Below are positions 17,077 through 25,412 of a DNA stretch of 64,000 nt, one piece after another. The notes below the pieces were generated by a model. The model saw only the letters and a program-made list of their open reading frames with translations, was not told where the DNA came from and did no database searches. The DNA is from MGBC120314 sp051877855 (lineage in GTDB: Bacteria > Bacillota > Clostridia > Lachnospirales > Lachnospiraceae): positions 15,762-79,761 of the forward strand of contig JBJEJH010000051.1 of NCBI GenBank assembly GCA_051877855.1, read 5' to 3'. Every line of letters starts with the position of its first letter. The first letter of the stretch is position 1. The translations under genes and the position numbers were made by a program.

Positions 17077-18100
17077 TGAAGTAAAAATCATCCCCCGGAA
17101 GCTGTCCACCTACGGATGATGGCTCCTGTTCATATAATACCTGAAGATAATTCGAAAGCTTAGCCTTCATCTCATCACCCTCAATAAATACTAAGTTACA
17201 ATATGGAATTGCCTGCTTGGCAATCGCTGCCTTGACAATATCATACTCTTCTACCACAACAGACATTTCTTCTGCATTGGCATTGACATAGTCAACACTT
17301 GCTTTCTGATCCGCCAGGAACTTCTCAACAGCCTGTGGATGTGCCTTGGCAAATTCCTTATTCACAATCGTTACACCCGTAAGCATATCCGGCCACTCTT
17401 TGGCCAGACTGATATTAACCTGAAGTCCTTCTAACTGTGCCTTAGCAGAGGTTACAAACGGCTGTGGAATCACTGCAACGGCATTTTTATCACCTTTTAA
17501 TGCAGCAATGATTTCTGTGGATTCCGCTTTGAACTCCAGGGTCATATCCGCCGCACTCATATTGTGGTCTGCAAGAATTTTATTCAGTGCAAATTCCGGT
17601 GTCGTTCCCTTACCGGTCATATAAACGGTCTTGCCCTTAAGATCTTCAATGGATGTAAGCTTTTCATCAAAGCTTACCACATAGAGAACTCCTAAGGTAT
17701 TTACATCCATTACCGCAATCTTACCTTCCGTCTTCTTGTAAAGCACTGCTGCAAGATTTGCCGGAATGCTGGCAACATCTACCGAACCATTCACTACCAA
17801 TGGAACGATTTCATCCGCAGCTGTATAGATATTAAAGTCATAACTTCCATCATTATCCTTCATCATCTTAACCATACCAATGGAGGTTGGTCCCTTTAAA
17901 GATGCCACTGAAATCACCACATCATCGGCCACAGCCTCTGTTGCAGCACTTTCTGTCGTTACATTTTCTGTGGTTGTCTCCTGCTTTGTTTCCTCTGCCC
18001 CACCGGTCTGTGTATTGTCTGCCCCATTCGACGCACAACCTGCAAAAATCATTGTTGCCATACAGACCATACCAAGAATTCTAGCAATTTTCTTTTTCAT
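17066..18100 (-). CDS. ABC transporter substrate-binding lipoprotein (NMT1/SsuA-like)
   Basis: 344 residues. The signal peptide ends in a lipobox (FAGCAS), then comes a threonine/glutamate-rich linker to about residue 60 and a periplasmic-binding-protein type 2 fold of the NMT1/SsuA/TauA class (VASLKGPTSIGMVKMMK, VYMTGKGTTPEFALNKIL). Related proteins bind sulfonates, nitrate, thiamine precursors or unknown ligands; nothing here fixes the ligand. It has a good ribosome site (AAGGAGA) and lies 30 bases from folA, so the importer may be transcribed with the thymidylate genes. Confidence 0.9.
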   Translation of the reverse strand: MKKKIARILGMVCMATMIFAGCASNGADNTQTGGAEETKQETTTENVTTESAATEAVADDVVISVASLKGPTSIGMVKMMKDNDGSYDFNIYTAADEIVPLVVNGSVDVASIPANLAAVLYKKTEGKIAVMDVNTLGVLYVVSFDEKLTSIEDLKGKTVYMTGKGTTPEFALNKILADHNMSAADMTLEFKAESTEIIAALKGDKNAVAVIPQPFVTSAKAQLEGLQVNISLAKEWPDMLTGVTIVNKEFAKAHPQAVEKFLADQKASVDYVNANAEEMSVVVEEYDIVKAAIAKQAIPYCNLVFIEGDEMKAKLSNYLQVLYEQEPSSVGGQLPGDDFYFNAQ

Positions 18101-18130
18101 TTTTTCTTTTCTCCTTATACACTCTTTTAT

Positions 18131-18634
18131 TTAAAAATCCTTTGGATTGCGATTCTCATACTTCTTAAAATAGTATTCCAGATCAAAATAAGTATGTTCA
18201 TCACTGGAATCGGTTACACTCCAGTCCGGATCTTCATCCAGATTCGGAAAATAGGTATCCGCCTCATATTCATACTCAATCTTCGTCACATGGGCTACGC
18301 TGCAATATGGAAGCATCTGACGATAAATGGTCTCTCCACCGATTACATACACATCCTCCGAATCATATTGCTTAAGCATCGACAGTGCTTCTTCCACACT
18401 ATGACAAATCAGGACGCCCTCTTTCTCATAGTTTTCATTGGCGGTGATAACAATATTCACACGATTCTTCAATGGATTTCCACCGGGAAAACTCTCCAGG
18501 GTCTTTCTTCCCATCACAACCACCTTTCCGGTGGTCTCACTGCGGAATAACTTCATATCCTCCGGAATGCTTACCAGAAGATCTCCACGATAGCCAATGG
18601 CCCAATTCTTATCTACTGCTACGATTAAGTTCAT
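18131..18634 (-). CDS. folA: Dihydrofolate reductase
   Basis: 167 residues, normal size. It regenerates tetrahydrofolate from the dihydrofolate made by ThyA, using NADPH. Family features include the N-terminal MNLIVAVDKNWAIGYRGDLL, VVMGRKTLESFPGG and VYVIGGETIYRQML. ATG 18634 is ten bases after AGGAG; a GTG at 18640 is closer but gives an atypical start. thyA ends 47 bases upstream, a classic metabolic pairing. Confidence 0.95.
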   Translation of the reverse strand: MNLIVAVDKNWAIGYRGDLLVSIPEDMKLFRSETTGKVVVMGRKTLESFPGGNPLKNRVNIVITANENYEKEGVLICHSVEEALSMLKQYDSEDVYVIGGETIYRQMLPYCSVAHVTKIEYEYEADTYFPNLDEDPDWSVTDSSDEHTYFDLEYYFKKYENRNPKDF

Positions 18635-18681
18635 CTTCACATTTCTCCTATTTTATATTTCCACACATTTTCCCGATCCTG

Positions 18682-19530
18682 CTACACTGCAATAGGAATA
18701 TTGGTAATCTGCGGTCCTGTCACATAATTTTCCACGGTAAAATCATCCCTCGTAAATGCATAAAAATCCTTGATATCCGGATTCATCTTAAAAATCGGTG
18801 CATCATAGGTTGGTCTTGCAATCAGTTCCTCAATCAGAGGAATATGACGGTCGTAAATATGTGCATCTGCAATCACATGTACCAGTTCTCCGGCTTCCAT
18901 ATCACACACCTGCGCCAACATATGAACCAGCACAGCATACTGACATACATTCCAGTTATTTGCTGCAAGTACATCCTGAGAACGTTGATTCAGGATAGCA
19001 TTCAGTTTCAACTTACCGGTTTCCTTGTCCGGTGTCACATTAAAAGTCATACTATAAGCACATGGATACAGATTCATCTCATGAAGATCCTGATGCACAT
19101 AGATATTGGTCATAATACGACGGCTGTATGGATTGTTCTTAAGATCATAGATCACGCGATCCACCTGATCCATCATTCCCTCCTTGTACTGGTGCTTTAC
19201 ACCTAACTGATAGCCGTATGCCTTACCGATGGAACCGGTTTCATCCGCCCATTCATCCCAGATATGGGGCTTTAAATCATGAATATTATTGGACTTCGCC
19301 TGCCAGATCCATAAGATTTCATCAATACAACTCTTGATCGCCGTCTTGCGCAGTGTAATTGCCGGAAATTCCTTGGAAAGGTCATAGCGGTTCACCACGC
19401 CGAACTTCTTAATTGTATAGGCCGGTGTTCCGTCCTCCCACTTCGGGCGAACCTTCTCCCCTTCGGTAGATACACCGTTTTCCAAAATATCTTTACACAT
19501 CCCGATAAATATCTGATCTGCCAAACTCAT
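18682..19530 (-). CDS. thyA: Thymidylate synthase
   Basis: 282 residues. It methylates dUMP to dTMP with methylenetetrahydrofolate. Conserved blocks are present: the catalytic cysteine in LYPCAYSMTFNV, the QRSQD motif, NNWNVCQYAVLVHMLAQ and the dUMP-contact HIYDRH. The active-site surroundings differ slightly from E. coli ThyA and fit the Clostridia subgroup. ATG 19530 is preceded by GAGGAGA. It probably opens the transcript thyA, folA, importer, hydrogenase; its upstream region contains the collapsed repeat copy at 19570-19616. Confidence 0.95.
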   Translation of the reverse strand: MSLADQIFIGMCKDILENGVSTEGEKVRPKWEDGTPAYTIKKFGVVNRYDLSKEFPAITLRKTAIKSCIDEILWIWQAKSNNIHDLKPHIWDEWADETGSIGKAYGYQLGVKHQYKEGMMDQVDRVIYDLKNNPYSRRIMTNIYVHQDLHEMNLYPCAYSMTFNVTPDKETGKLKLNAILNQRSQDVLAANNWNVCQYAVLVHMLAQVCDMEAGELVHVIADAHIYDRHIPLIEELIARPTYDAPIFKMNPDIKDFYAFTRDDFTVENYVTGPQITNIPIAV

Positions 19531-19569
19531 GATAATGTCTCCTCTATTCTATATTTTCTTTTCGTCACC

Positions 19570-19616
19570 CTACATGAAGATAAGTTTGTGTATAATATTA
19601 TCTTATGTAGTTGATG
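19570..19616. repeat. Collapsed copy of the window's palindromic repeat family
   Basis: It contains AAGTTTGTGTATAAT joined directly to ATTATCTTATGTAGTTGAT, which are the left inner end and the right outer tail of the full copies at 32752 and 35968. The interior and one inverted arm are missing. The outer sequences CTACAT...AAGATAA (19570-19583) and TTATCTTATGTAG (19598-19610) form an inverted repeat. It lies between thyA and hflX. Confidence 0.7.
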
Positions 19617-19679
19617 ATTTATTTAACAAACATCCACGATTTTTTTTGTAATACCAGCGCCGATTACGTCACAATTTTA

Positions 19680-20924
19680 TCACACCCGTGGAGTTATTTC
19701 CCGGGGCACATAGGCTTTCACCGCAATTCCTTCGGCAATATATTCTTCCGAAATAAGCTGTCCATACTTACGAATCAGCTGAATCTTACCGGCTTCCTGA
19801 TAGGAATATACCTTATCCACATACACCTTGCGTTCACGAAGAATTTCTTCAATTTGTGCCTTAACAGCGTCTAAGCCAATTCCCTGCTTTGCCGAGATAT
19901 TCAATGTCTTATCCGCTTTAAAATCCCGTAAAACTTCAGGCTGTTCCAAACGATCCATCTTATTAAACAGGGTTATAACCGGTTTATCTTCCACACCCAA
20001 CTGCTGCAATGTATCATAGACAACCTGCATCTGGGCATCCCGGTCCGGGTTCGAGGCATCCACCACATGAAGTATAATATCCGAGAACTTCGCCTCCTCC
20101 AGTGTACTTCGGAAGGCCTCAATCAAATGATGCGGCAGCTTGCGGATAAATCCTACCGTATCCGTTAACATTACATTTTCACCACTGTCCAAAGCCATAT
20201 TGCGTGTGGTCGGATCCAATGTTGCAAAAAGCATGTCTTCTGCAAGAATCCCGGAACCCGTTAAGGTGTTCAACAAGGTTGACTTACCTGCATTGGTATA
20301 TCCCACAATGGCAATGACGGTGGTGGGATTCTTACTCCGTTGTTGTCTTAAAACCTCACGATGGGACTTTACTTCCTCCAGTTCCCGATTCAGCTGTCCG
20401 ATCCGGTCACGAATCAATCTTCGATCCATCTCGATTTTCTTCTCACCGGGACCTCTGGTACCGATACCGCCACCCAGTCTTGATAAGGAACTTCCAAGAC
20501 CCGCCAGGCGGGACATACGATACTTAAGCTGTGCCAGTTCAACCTGAATCTTACCCTCGCTGGTAAGAGCATGACGGGCAAAGATATCAAGAATCACCAT
20601 GGTACGATCCATAACCTTGGTATCCAGCTCTTCTTCCAAATTCTTAAGCTGTGCCGGAGATAATTCGTCATCACACACCACACCCGTGGCATTACTCTCC
20701 TGAATCAGCTGTCTTACTTCTTCGATCTTACCCTTGCCGATATAAGTTCCCGGATGTACCCTTTCACGATTCTGGATGACAATTCCTGCGGTGGTAGCTC
20801 CGGCAGTTTTCACCAATTCCCGAAGTTCTTCCAGCGACACTTCGGTATCATCCCCATCCGACAAGCGTACACCGATCAGGATCAAATGTTCTACCAACTC
20901 TTTATTATCAATTAATTCTGCCAT
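19680..20924 (-). CDS. hflX: GTPase HflX
   Basis: 414 residues. The N-terminal HflX domain carries GTYIGKGKIEEVRQ and GGIGTRGPGEKKIEMDRR. The GTPase domain has G1 GYTNAGKSTL, G3 DTVGF and G4 NKMD. HflX binds the 50S subunit and helps split stalled or stressed ribosomes. Standard length, and ATG 20924 has GTGAGG upstream. Single gene with its own promoter. Confidence 0.95.
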   Translation of the reverse strand: MAELIDNKELVEHLILIGVRLSDGDDTEVSLEELRELVKTAGATTAGIVIQNRERVHPGTYIGKGKIEEVRQLIQESNATGVVCDDELSPAQLKNLEEELDTKVMDRTMVILDIFARHALTSEGKIQVELAQLKYRMSRLAGLGSSLSRLGGGIGTRGPGEKKIEMDRRLIRDRIGQLNRELEEVKSHREVLRQQRSKNPTTVIAIVGYTNAGKSTLLNTLTGSGILAEDMLFATLDPTTRNMALDSGENVMLTDTVGFIRKLPHHLIEAFRSTLEEAKFSDIILHVVDASNPDRDAQMQVVYDTLQQLGVEDKPVITLFNKMDRLEQPEVLRDFKADKTLNISAKQGIGLDAVKAQIEEILRERKVYVDKVYSYQEAGKIQLIRKYGQLISEEYIAEGIAVKAYVPREITPRV

Positions 20925-20965
20925 AAAACCTCACAAACACCTAACCATAATCATTATATGGTAAC

Positions 20966-20994
20966 ATTATAGTCCACCGGCCTTTTATGGTCAA
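20966..20994 (-). promoter_or_regulatory. Promoter of hflX
   Basis: Read on the minus strand: -35 TTGACC (20989-20994), 17-base spacer, -10 TATAAT (20966-20971). About 40 bases before the hflX start. Confidence 0.8.
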
Positions 20995-21010
20995 TAAGTG
21001 AAATACCGCC

Positions 21011-21856
21011 CTATCTTTTGCGAAGCGTCCCCATGATCTGACACACTGCAAAGACAATAATGTCTGCCGTGACTACCGTGGAACCCACCGGGGTGGAGGC
21101 AAGAATTGATACCAGTATTCCCACAATACCACAGCTTACCGAAATCACCGCTGAGGCGATAACCACCTTGCGAAAGGTTCGAAACAGTCGCATTGCCGAA
21201 AGGGATGGAAAGACTACCAGCGCCGAAATCAGCAGAGAACCCACCAGATTCATGGCCAGAACGATAATCACCGCAATAATCACTGCCATCATAAAATCAT
21301 ACAGTCTGGTGTTAATGCCCGTTGCTCTGGAAAAACTCTCATCAAATGTAACCGCGAAAATTTTATTATAAAACACGATATAGTATATAATTACCAATAC
21401 TGAAAGAATAATGCAAAGCACCACATCGCCCCGGGTCAAAGTCAGAATGGAGGTCGAACCAAAAAGAGTACTGCACACGTCCCCCGACAAATTAGAAGAT
21501 GTAGAAAAAAGATTCATCAGCAGATATCCGATGGCCAAAGATCCCACCGAAATCATGGAAATAATCGCATCCCCATTAATCTTGGTGTAATTTCCCACCT
21601 GAAGCATTAAAACCGCCGCCACGATGGTAATTGGAAGTACCAGCACCATAGAATTCGAAAATCCGGCTGCCAAGGCAACCGCAATGGCGCCAAAGGCCAC
21701 ATGGGACAATCCGTCACCGATATAAGAATAATGCTTAAGTACCAGTGTCACTCCCAAAAGAGAAGAACACAGGGCAATCAGTGTACCGACAATCAGTGCA
21801 TACCACACAAAGGGAAACTGAAAATAATACTGTAATGTTGCAAATATATTACTCAT
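21011..21856 (-). CDS. Metal ABC transporter permease (ZnuB/MntB family)
   Basis: About 281 residues and eight predicted membrane helices, of the ABC-3 family that imports zinc or manganese. Typical stretches are GDGLSHVAFGAIAVALA and TPVGSTVVTADIIVF. ATG 21856 follows GGGAGG and overlaps the ATPase gene by eight bases; the longer frame to 21880 has no ribosome site. Last gene of the operon regulator, binding protein, ATPase, permease. Confidence 0.92.
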   Translation of the reverse strand: MSNIFATLQYYFQFPFVWYALIVGTLIALCSSLLGVTLVLKHYSYIGDGLSHVAFGAIAVALAAGFSNSMVLVLPITIVAAVLMLQVGNYTKINGDAIISMISVGSLAIGYLLMNLFSTSSNLSGDVCSTLFGSTSILTLTRGDVVLCIILSVLVIIYYIVFYNKIFAVTFDESFSRATGINTRLYDFMMAVIIAVIIVLAMNLVGSLLISALVVFPSLSAMRLFRTFRKVVIASAVISVSCGIVGILVSILASTPVGSTVVTADIIVFAVCQIMGTLRKR

Positions 21857-22562
21857 GTAAAGCCTCCCTCCTCTGAACAAAATTCTTATAAATCACACTT
21901 TCCATATAATCCTCTTTCGTTCCGAAAAACTGTGGTTCATGATCCATATGAAGAATATGACTCGCATATTTTACGGAGGCATCCATATCATGGGAAACCA
22001 TAATAATGGTAATACCTTCCTTATTGAGGCGACGAATCAATTCATACATTTCCTCCGTCACCATGGGATCAAGACCCGCCACAGGCTCATCCAGCACCAG
22101 AATCTTCGACGTTGCACATAAGGCTCTTGCCAGAAGAACCCGTTGTTGTTGTCCACCGGACAGATCCCGATAACAGGAACCCTTAAGATTCAATATTCCC
22201 ATACGTTCCATATTGTCGTGACAGATTTTCTTCTCTTCCCTTGAATAAAAAGGGCGAAATCCCAATCGGTTTAAGCATCCTGAAAGTACCACTTCCTCCA
22301 CAGACGCCGGAAAATCCCTCTGAATCATGGTCTGCTGTGGCAGATATCCGATTTCATGCTCCTTAATTCCCTCCCCACGGATAATGGATCCCTCCAGAGG
22401 TTTTCTAAGGTTTAATAAAGTCTTCATCAGTGTGCTCTTACCCACACCGTTTTCTCCGACGATACACAGATAATCCCCGGGATTGACTGTAAAATTAATA
22501 TTTCTTGAGATAATTCTTCCCTCATATCCCAACACAACATTCTTACATTCCATGTAAGCCAT
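21849..22562 (-). CDS. Metal ABC transporter ATP-binding protein (ZnuC family)
   Basis: 237 residues with Walker A GENGVGKSTL, signature LSGGQQQRVLLARAL, Walker B KILVLDEPVAGLD and the H-loop MVSHDMDA. It drives metal import with the neighbouring permease and lipoprotein. GGGAGG precedes ATG 22562. The gene order and the Fur-family regulator point to zinc, with manganese as the main alternative. Confidence 0.93.
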   Translation of the reverse strand: MAYMECKNVVLGYEGRIISRNINFTVNPGDYLCIVGENGVGKSTLMKTLLNLRKPLEGSIIRGEGIKEHEIGYLPQQTMIQRDFPASVEEVVLSGCLNRLGFRPFYSREEKKICHDNMERMGILNLKGSCYRDLSGGQQQRVLLARALCATSKILVLDEPVAGLDPMVTEEMYELIRRLNKEGITIIMVSHDMDASVKYASHILHMDHEPQFFGTKEDYMESVIYKNFVQRREALHE

Positions 22563-22627
22563 GATTTCATCCTCCCATGTTTCTTAACGTGCTGCCACCG
22601 GATTCATTCAACTTAAGGATTCATTCC

Positions 22628-23626
22628 TTAATTTAATGCCTCCTGAAGCACCTTAAGGTTTGCTTCCATCACATCAATGTAGTGAATTCCTTCCGACAAT
22701 TCTTTTCCTGTAACCGACTGAAGAGAATTCAACACCAGAATTTCCTGATTTTTTAACGACGAATTATTAATAATGGTCTGTGCCGTAGTATCCTTGGAAT
22801 TCTCAATGACAAGCACCACCGGTATATTTTCTTCATCCAGTTTCTTTGCAAGGTAAGTTACCGTGTAGAAACTTGCCTCCGTCTCCGCACTGCATCCCGG
22901 AAACGCAGCATAATAATCCAATCCGTAATCCTCCGTCAGATATCGGAACGGAAAACGATCACCGAACAGCACTACCTTACGCTGTGCACTTTGTATCATC
23001 TCCTCATATTGTCGATCCAGTTTAGCCAGACGCTCCTGATAGGAAGTATAGTTACTTTCATATTGGGATGCATTCTGTGGGTCAGCCTCACACAGTGCGG
23101 TCTTAATCGCATCGCACATCACAGGAGCATTCTTAACAGACAACCATATATGCTCATCAAATTCCGTCTCATGATGTTCCTCTTCCGGATGGGAATGCTC
23201 TTCCTGCATGCCTTCAACCACTTCCTCCTCAAGAAGCTGTTTGTCCAATACATCAAAAAGACGAACCACACGCATATCCTTATTCGTAGCCTCTGCACAC
23301 ACGGTTTCCAGCCATTCCTCGGACTCTCCGCCCACCATTACCAGCACATCGCAGGAGGATATCCTTGCAATATCCGCTGCGGTGGCCTGGTAGCTGTGCA
23401 TATCCACGCCATTATCCAGCAAAAGTTTCAATTCAATATTCTCGTTATCCCCAAGGATCGTTCTCGTCCAGTCATATACCGCAAAATTGGTACACACCAC
23501 GGAAATCTTATCCTTGGACATGCCTGTATTGCCCCCGCCGCAGCCGGATAATAATGCCATCACAAGCACACCGAGAATCAATATTTTTATATTCTTAATA
23601 TTCTTTATCTTCTTCATCTTCTTCAT
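22628..23626 (-). CDS. Metal-binding lipoprotein of ABC importer (ZnuA-like)
   Basis: 332 residues. The signal peptide begins with an odd run of KM/KI/KN repeats and ends in a lipobox (LLSGCGGG). A cluster-9 metal-binding fold follows: one histidine in NGVDMHSY, a His/Glu-rich loop at about residues 140-160 (EEHSHPEEEHHE), and ligands in EFDEHIWLS and FGDRFPF. The acidic histidine loop is characteristic of zinc-type ZnuA proteins. The ribosome site is weak (GGGAAA). It is separated from the regulator by 22 bases. Confidence 0.92.
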   Translation of the reverse strand: MKKMKKIKNIKNIKILILGVLVMALLSGCGGGNTGMSKDKISVVCTNFAVYDWTRTILGDNENIELKLLLDNGVDMHSYQATAADIARISSCDVLVMVGGESEEWLETVCAEATNKDMRVVRLFDVLDKQLLEEEVVEGMQEEHSHPEEEHHETEFDEHIWLSVKNAPVMCDAIKTALCEADPQNASQYESNYTSYQERLAKLDRQYEEMIQSAQRKVVLFGDRFPFRYLTEDYGLDYYAAFPGCSAETEASFYTVTYLAKKLDEENIPVVLVIENSKDTTAQTIINNSSLKNQEILVLNSLQSVTGKELSEGIHYIDVMEANLKVLQEALN

Positions 23627-23648
23627 TTTCCCATCTTATTCATTTTCT

Positions 23649-24068
23649 CTATACTCTTGTGCTTCGGCATTCCCTGCAGATTCCGGCAAGATATGAATCT
23701 CTGCAGTCAATATCAAAGCCATGATCCCCACTGATATGTTCTACAATTTCTTCCATAAAACCACAGTCCAAATGCTGTATCTTTCCGCATACCTTACATT
23801 TCAAATGCAAATGCCGGCAGCACTCCTCCTTACCATCCATATAGTGATAGGTCGCCTGAGTCTTACTGCCGTGTACCGTCTTAAACACAATTCCCTGATC
23901 CACCAGCCGGTCCAGATAACGGTAAATGGTGGTTACATTGGCTTCCTGCTCATTTTCCAGCAGATAAGAATGCAACTCATTCACCCCGATCTCCCGATCC
24001 GGATGCTCAGCAAAATAATTTAATATATAGGTTCTTTTCTTTGTTGAATAACCATGATCTCTTGCCAT
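23649..24068 (-). CDS. Fur-family metal regulator, probably Zur
   Basis: 139 residues. An N-terminal winged helix (NVTTIYRYLDRLVDQGIV) is followed by a dimer domain with two CxxC pairs (CKVCG and CREC) that hold a structural zinc, and histidines in CRHLHLKC. As the first gene of a zinc-type importer operon it is most likely the zinc sensor that represses the operon when zinc is plentiful. ATG 24068 has GAGG upstream. Fur or Mur function cannot be excluded by sequence only. Confidence 0.9.
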   Translation of the reverse strand: MARDHGYSTKKRTYILNYFAEHPDREIGVNELHSYLLENEQEANVTTIYRYLDRLVDQGIVFKTVHGSKTQATYHYMDGKEECCRHLHLKCKVCGKIQHLDCGFMEEIVEHISGDHGFDIDCRDSYLAGICRECRSTRV

Positions 24069-24090
24069 TGATTAACCTCATTTCCAAAAC

Positions 24091-24164
24091 GCAATTTATT
24101 TGCAATTTGAGATTATATCCTATTTTTAAGACAAAGTCAATCAATTTGCAAATAATTTGCAAAT
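24091..24164 (-). promoter_or_regulatory. Promoter of the zur-znu operon with repeated TTTGCAA operator motifs
   Basis: On the minus strand a -35 TTGACT (24135-24140), 17-base spacer and -10 TATAAT (24112-24117) form a strong promoter. TTTGCAAAT occurs twice in tandem just upstream of the -35 (24144-24164), and two related GCAATTT/TTGCAATTT copies lie just downstream of the -10 (24091-24109). The symmetric repeats bracket the promoter, as expected for Fur/Zur sites. Confidence 0.75.
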
Positions 24165-24171
24165 TAAAATA

Positions 24172-24220
24172 CTCCCTCCGGATCATGCAGGGATTTTGAC
24201 ACCTGTTGACCCGAAGGGAG
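24172..24220 (-). terminator. Terminator after the zinc-ribbon protein gene
   Basis: Arms CTCCCTCCGG (24172-24181) and CCGAAGGGAG (24211-24220) pair with one mismatch. On the minus strand they are followed by a T-rich stretch that runs into the zur operators. Confidence 0.6.
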
Positions 24221-24251
24221 CGCCTTATACTCTGTAATATTTTATTTCAAA

Positions 24252-25397
24252 TTACTCATAGTTCGGTTCCACCGACATTATGATGTAGCCGTCCCCACTA
24301 AGATAGATATCTACATTATACAGATATGTATAATAATATCGGTCATCTCCGCTCTTAATAACCTGTTCCAGCATCTTGCGAACTTCTTTTTCATCCCCCA
24401 GAGGATCACCCATACCATACTTCTTGGACCATCTCACCAAGGCCTCCACATAATCATCATTCATCTCATCTGCCGGAATATAGACCATATAGTAATGCAG
24501 ACGATCCGAATAGGTATCGTAGGATGAAAGGATACAGATATTTTTTTCTTCATCATAGGCATAATAGTAGCTGTCAAAACAGCCGTATGCGTTATCCTCT
24601 GTATCGATAATAAGATAGTTATCTTCACTCTCACATGCCATATCATCAATCAGATGATCCAGATCGCCTAAAAGTGTCCACAACACATCATCTTTAAACT
24701 CCTGAATTTCCAGATCCATATGCCAGTTATCGCACTCGTCACCGTATTTCTTAACGTCCTCCACATCATAGTAAATCACCTGGTAATCTTCCTCTTTTTC
24801 AGTCGTTACAGGAGTGCAGGCGCGGAGTTCATCATAACTTTTGTAAACGAACTCATAATCATCATAGTCATCATAATCTTCGTATTCATCATACTTGTCA
24901 TCTTCCGGCGTTCTCTGTCCTTCAAAGAATTTTTCAACCTGTTCCTCAATCCATGTTTCAATCTCGTAATCATATTCTTCATAAATGGAACCGATAACCC
25001 CCAGAACAAAGGTTATAATATAAAACCAAATAACCCATCGAACAACCTTTTTCCCTTTGCCGGTCTTTCTCTCTGCACCGGAACCGGAGTTCGTTGTGGA
25101 ATTTGTCCGGACCGTTGTTTTCACATTTCCACGGGTGGATGACTTAGAACCGGAAGAACTCTTACCGGTATGGGTGTCTGCCCCGCCGTATATTCGTTTT
25201 TCATACCCCGGTTTCATATACTCCTGAGAATCATATTGTGTTGTGGGATTATGATACTCACAATGCTCATCAAATTTTGCAGAATGACACTCATTGATAT
25301 AGATATCATTTTTCAATTCCCATGGCGTAATGAATCGATGACAACTTTTACACCAATTCCCGGTTACTTTACCGTCACAGATCGGACAAATCTTCAA
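24252..25397 (-). CDS. Unrecognised zinc-ribbon, single-membrane-helix protein
   Basis: 381 residues. The N-terminus has a short zinc ribbon (CPICDGKVTGNWCKSC), then a basic serine/threonine-rich linker, one membrane helix at about residues 125-145 (WVIWFYIITFVLGVIG), a very acidic tyrosine-rich stretch around 165-190, and an acidic C-terminal domain of about 190 residues that is predicted to lie outside the cell. The start is TTG 25397 after GGGAGG. I know no family for the C-terminal domain. The layout resembles zinc-ribbon membrane proteins of unknown function in Lachnospiraceae. Confidence 0.8.
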   Translation of the reverse strand: MKICPICDGKVTGNWCKSCHRFITPWELKNDIYINECHSAKFDEHCEYHNPTTQYDSQEYMKPGYEKRIYGGADTHTGKSSSGSKSSTRGNVKTTVRTNSTTNSGSGAERKTGKGKKVVRWVIWFYIITFVLGVIGSIYEEYDYEIETWIEEQVEKFFEGQRTPEDDKYDEYEDYDDYDDYEFVYKSYDELRACTPVTTEKEEDYQVIYYDVEDVKKYGDECDNWHMDLEIQEFKDDVLWTLLGDLDHLIDDMACESEDNYLIIDTEDNAYGCFDSYYYAYDEEKNICILSSYDTYSDRLHYYMVYIPADEMNDDYVEALVRWSKKYGMGDPLGDEKEVRKMLEQVIKSGDDRYYYTYLYNVDIYLSGDGYIIMSVEPNYE

Positions 25398-25412
25398 AAT
25401 AACACCTCCCGC

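Noticed and set aside
18472..19206. Plus-strand open frame of 244 codons
   Set aside because: It lies opposite folA and thyA, both clearly real.
22991..23551. Plus-strand open frame of 186 codons
   Set aside because: It is antisense to the metal-binding lipoprotein, whose motifs and composition support the minus strand.
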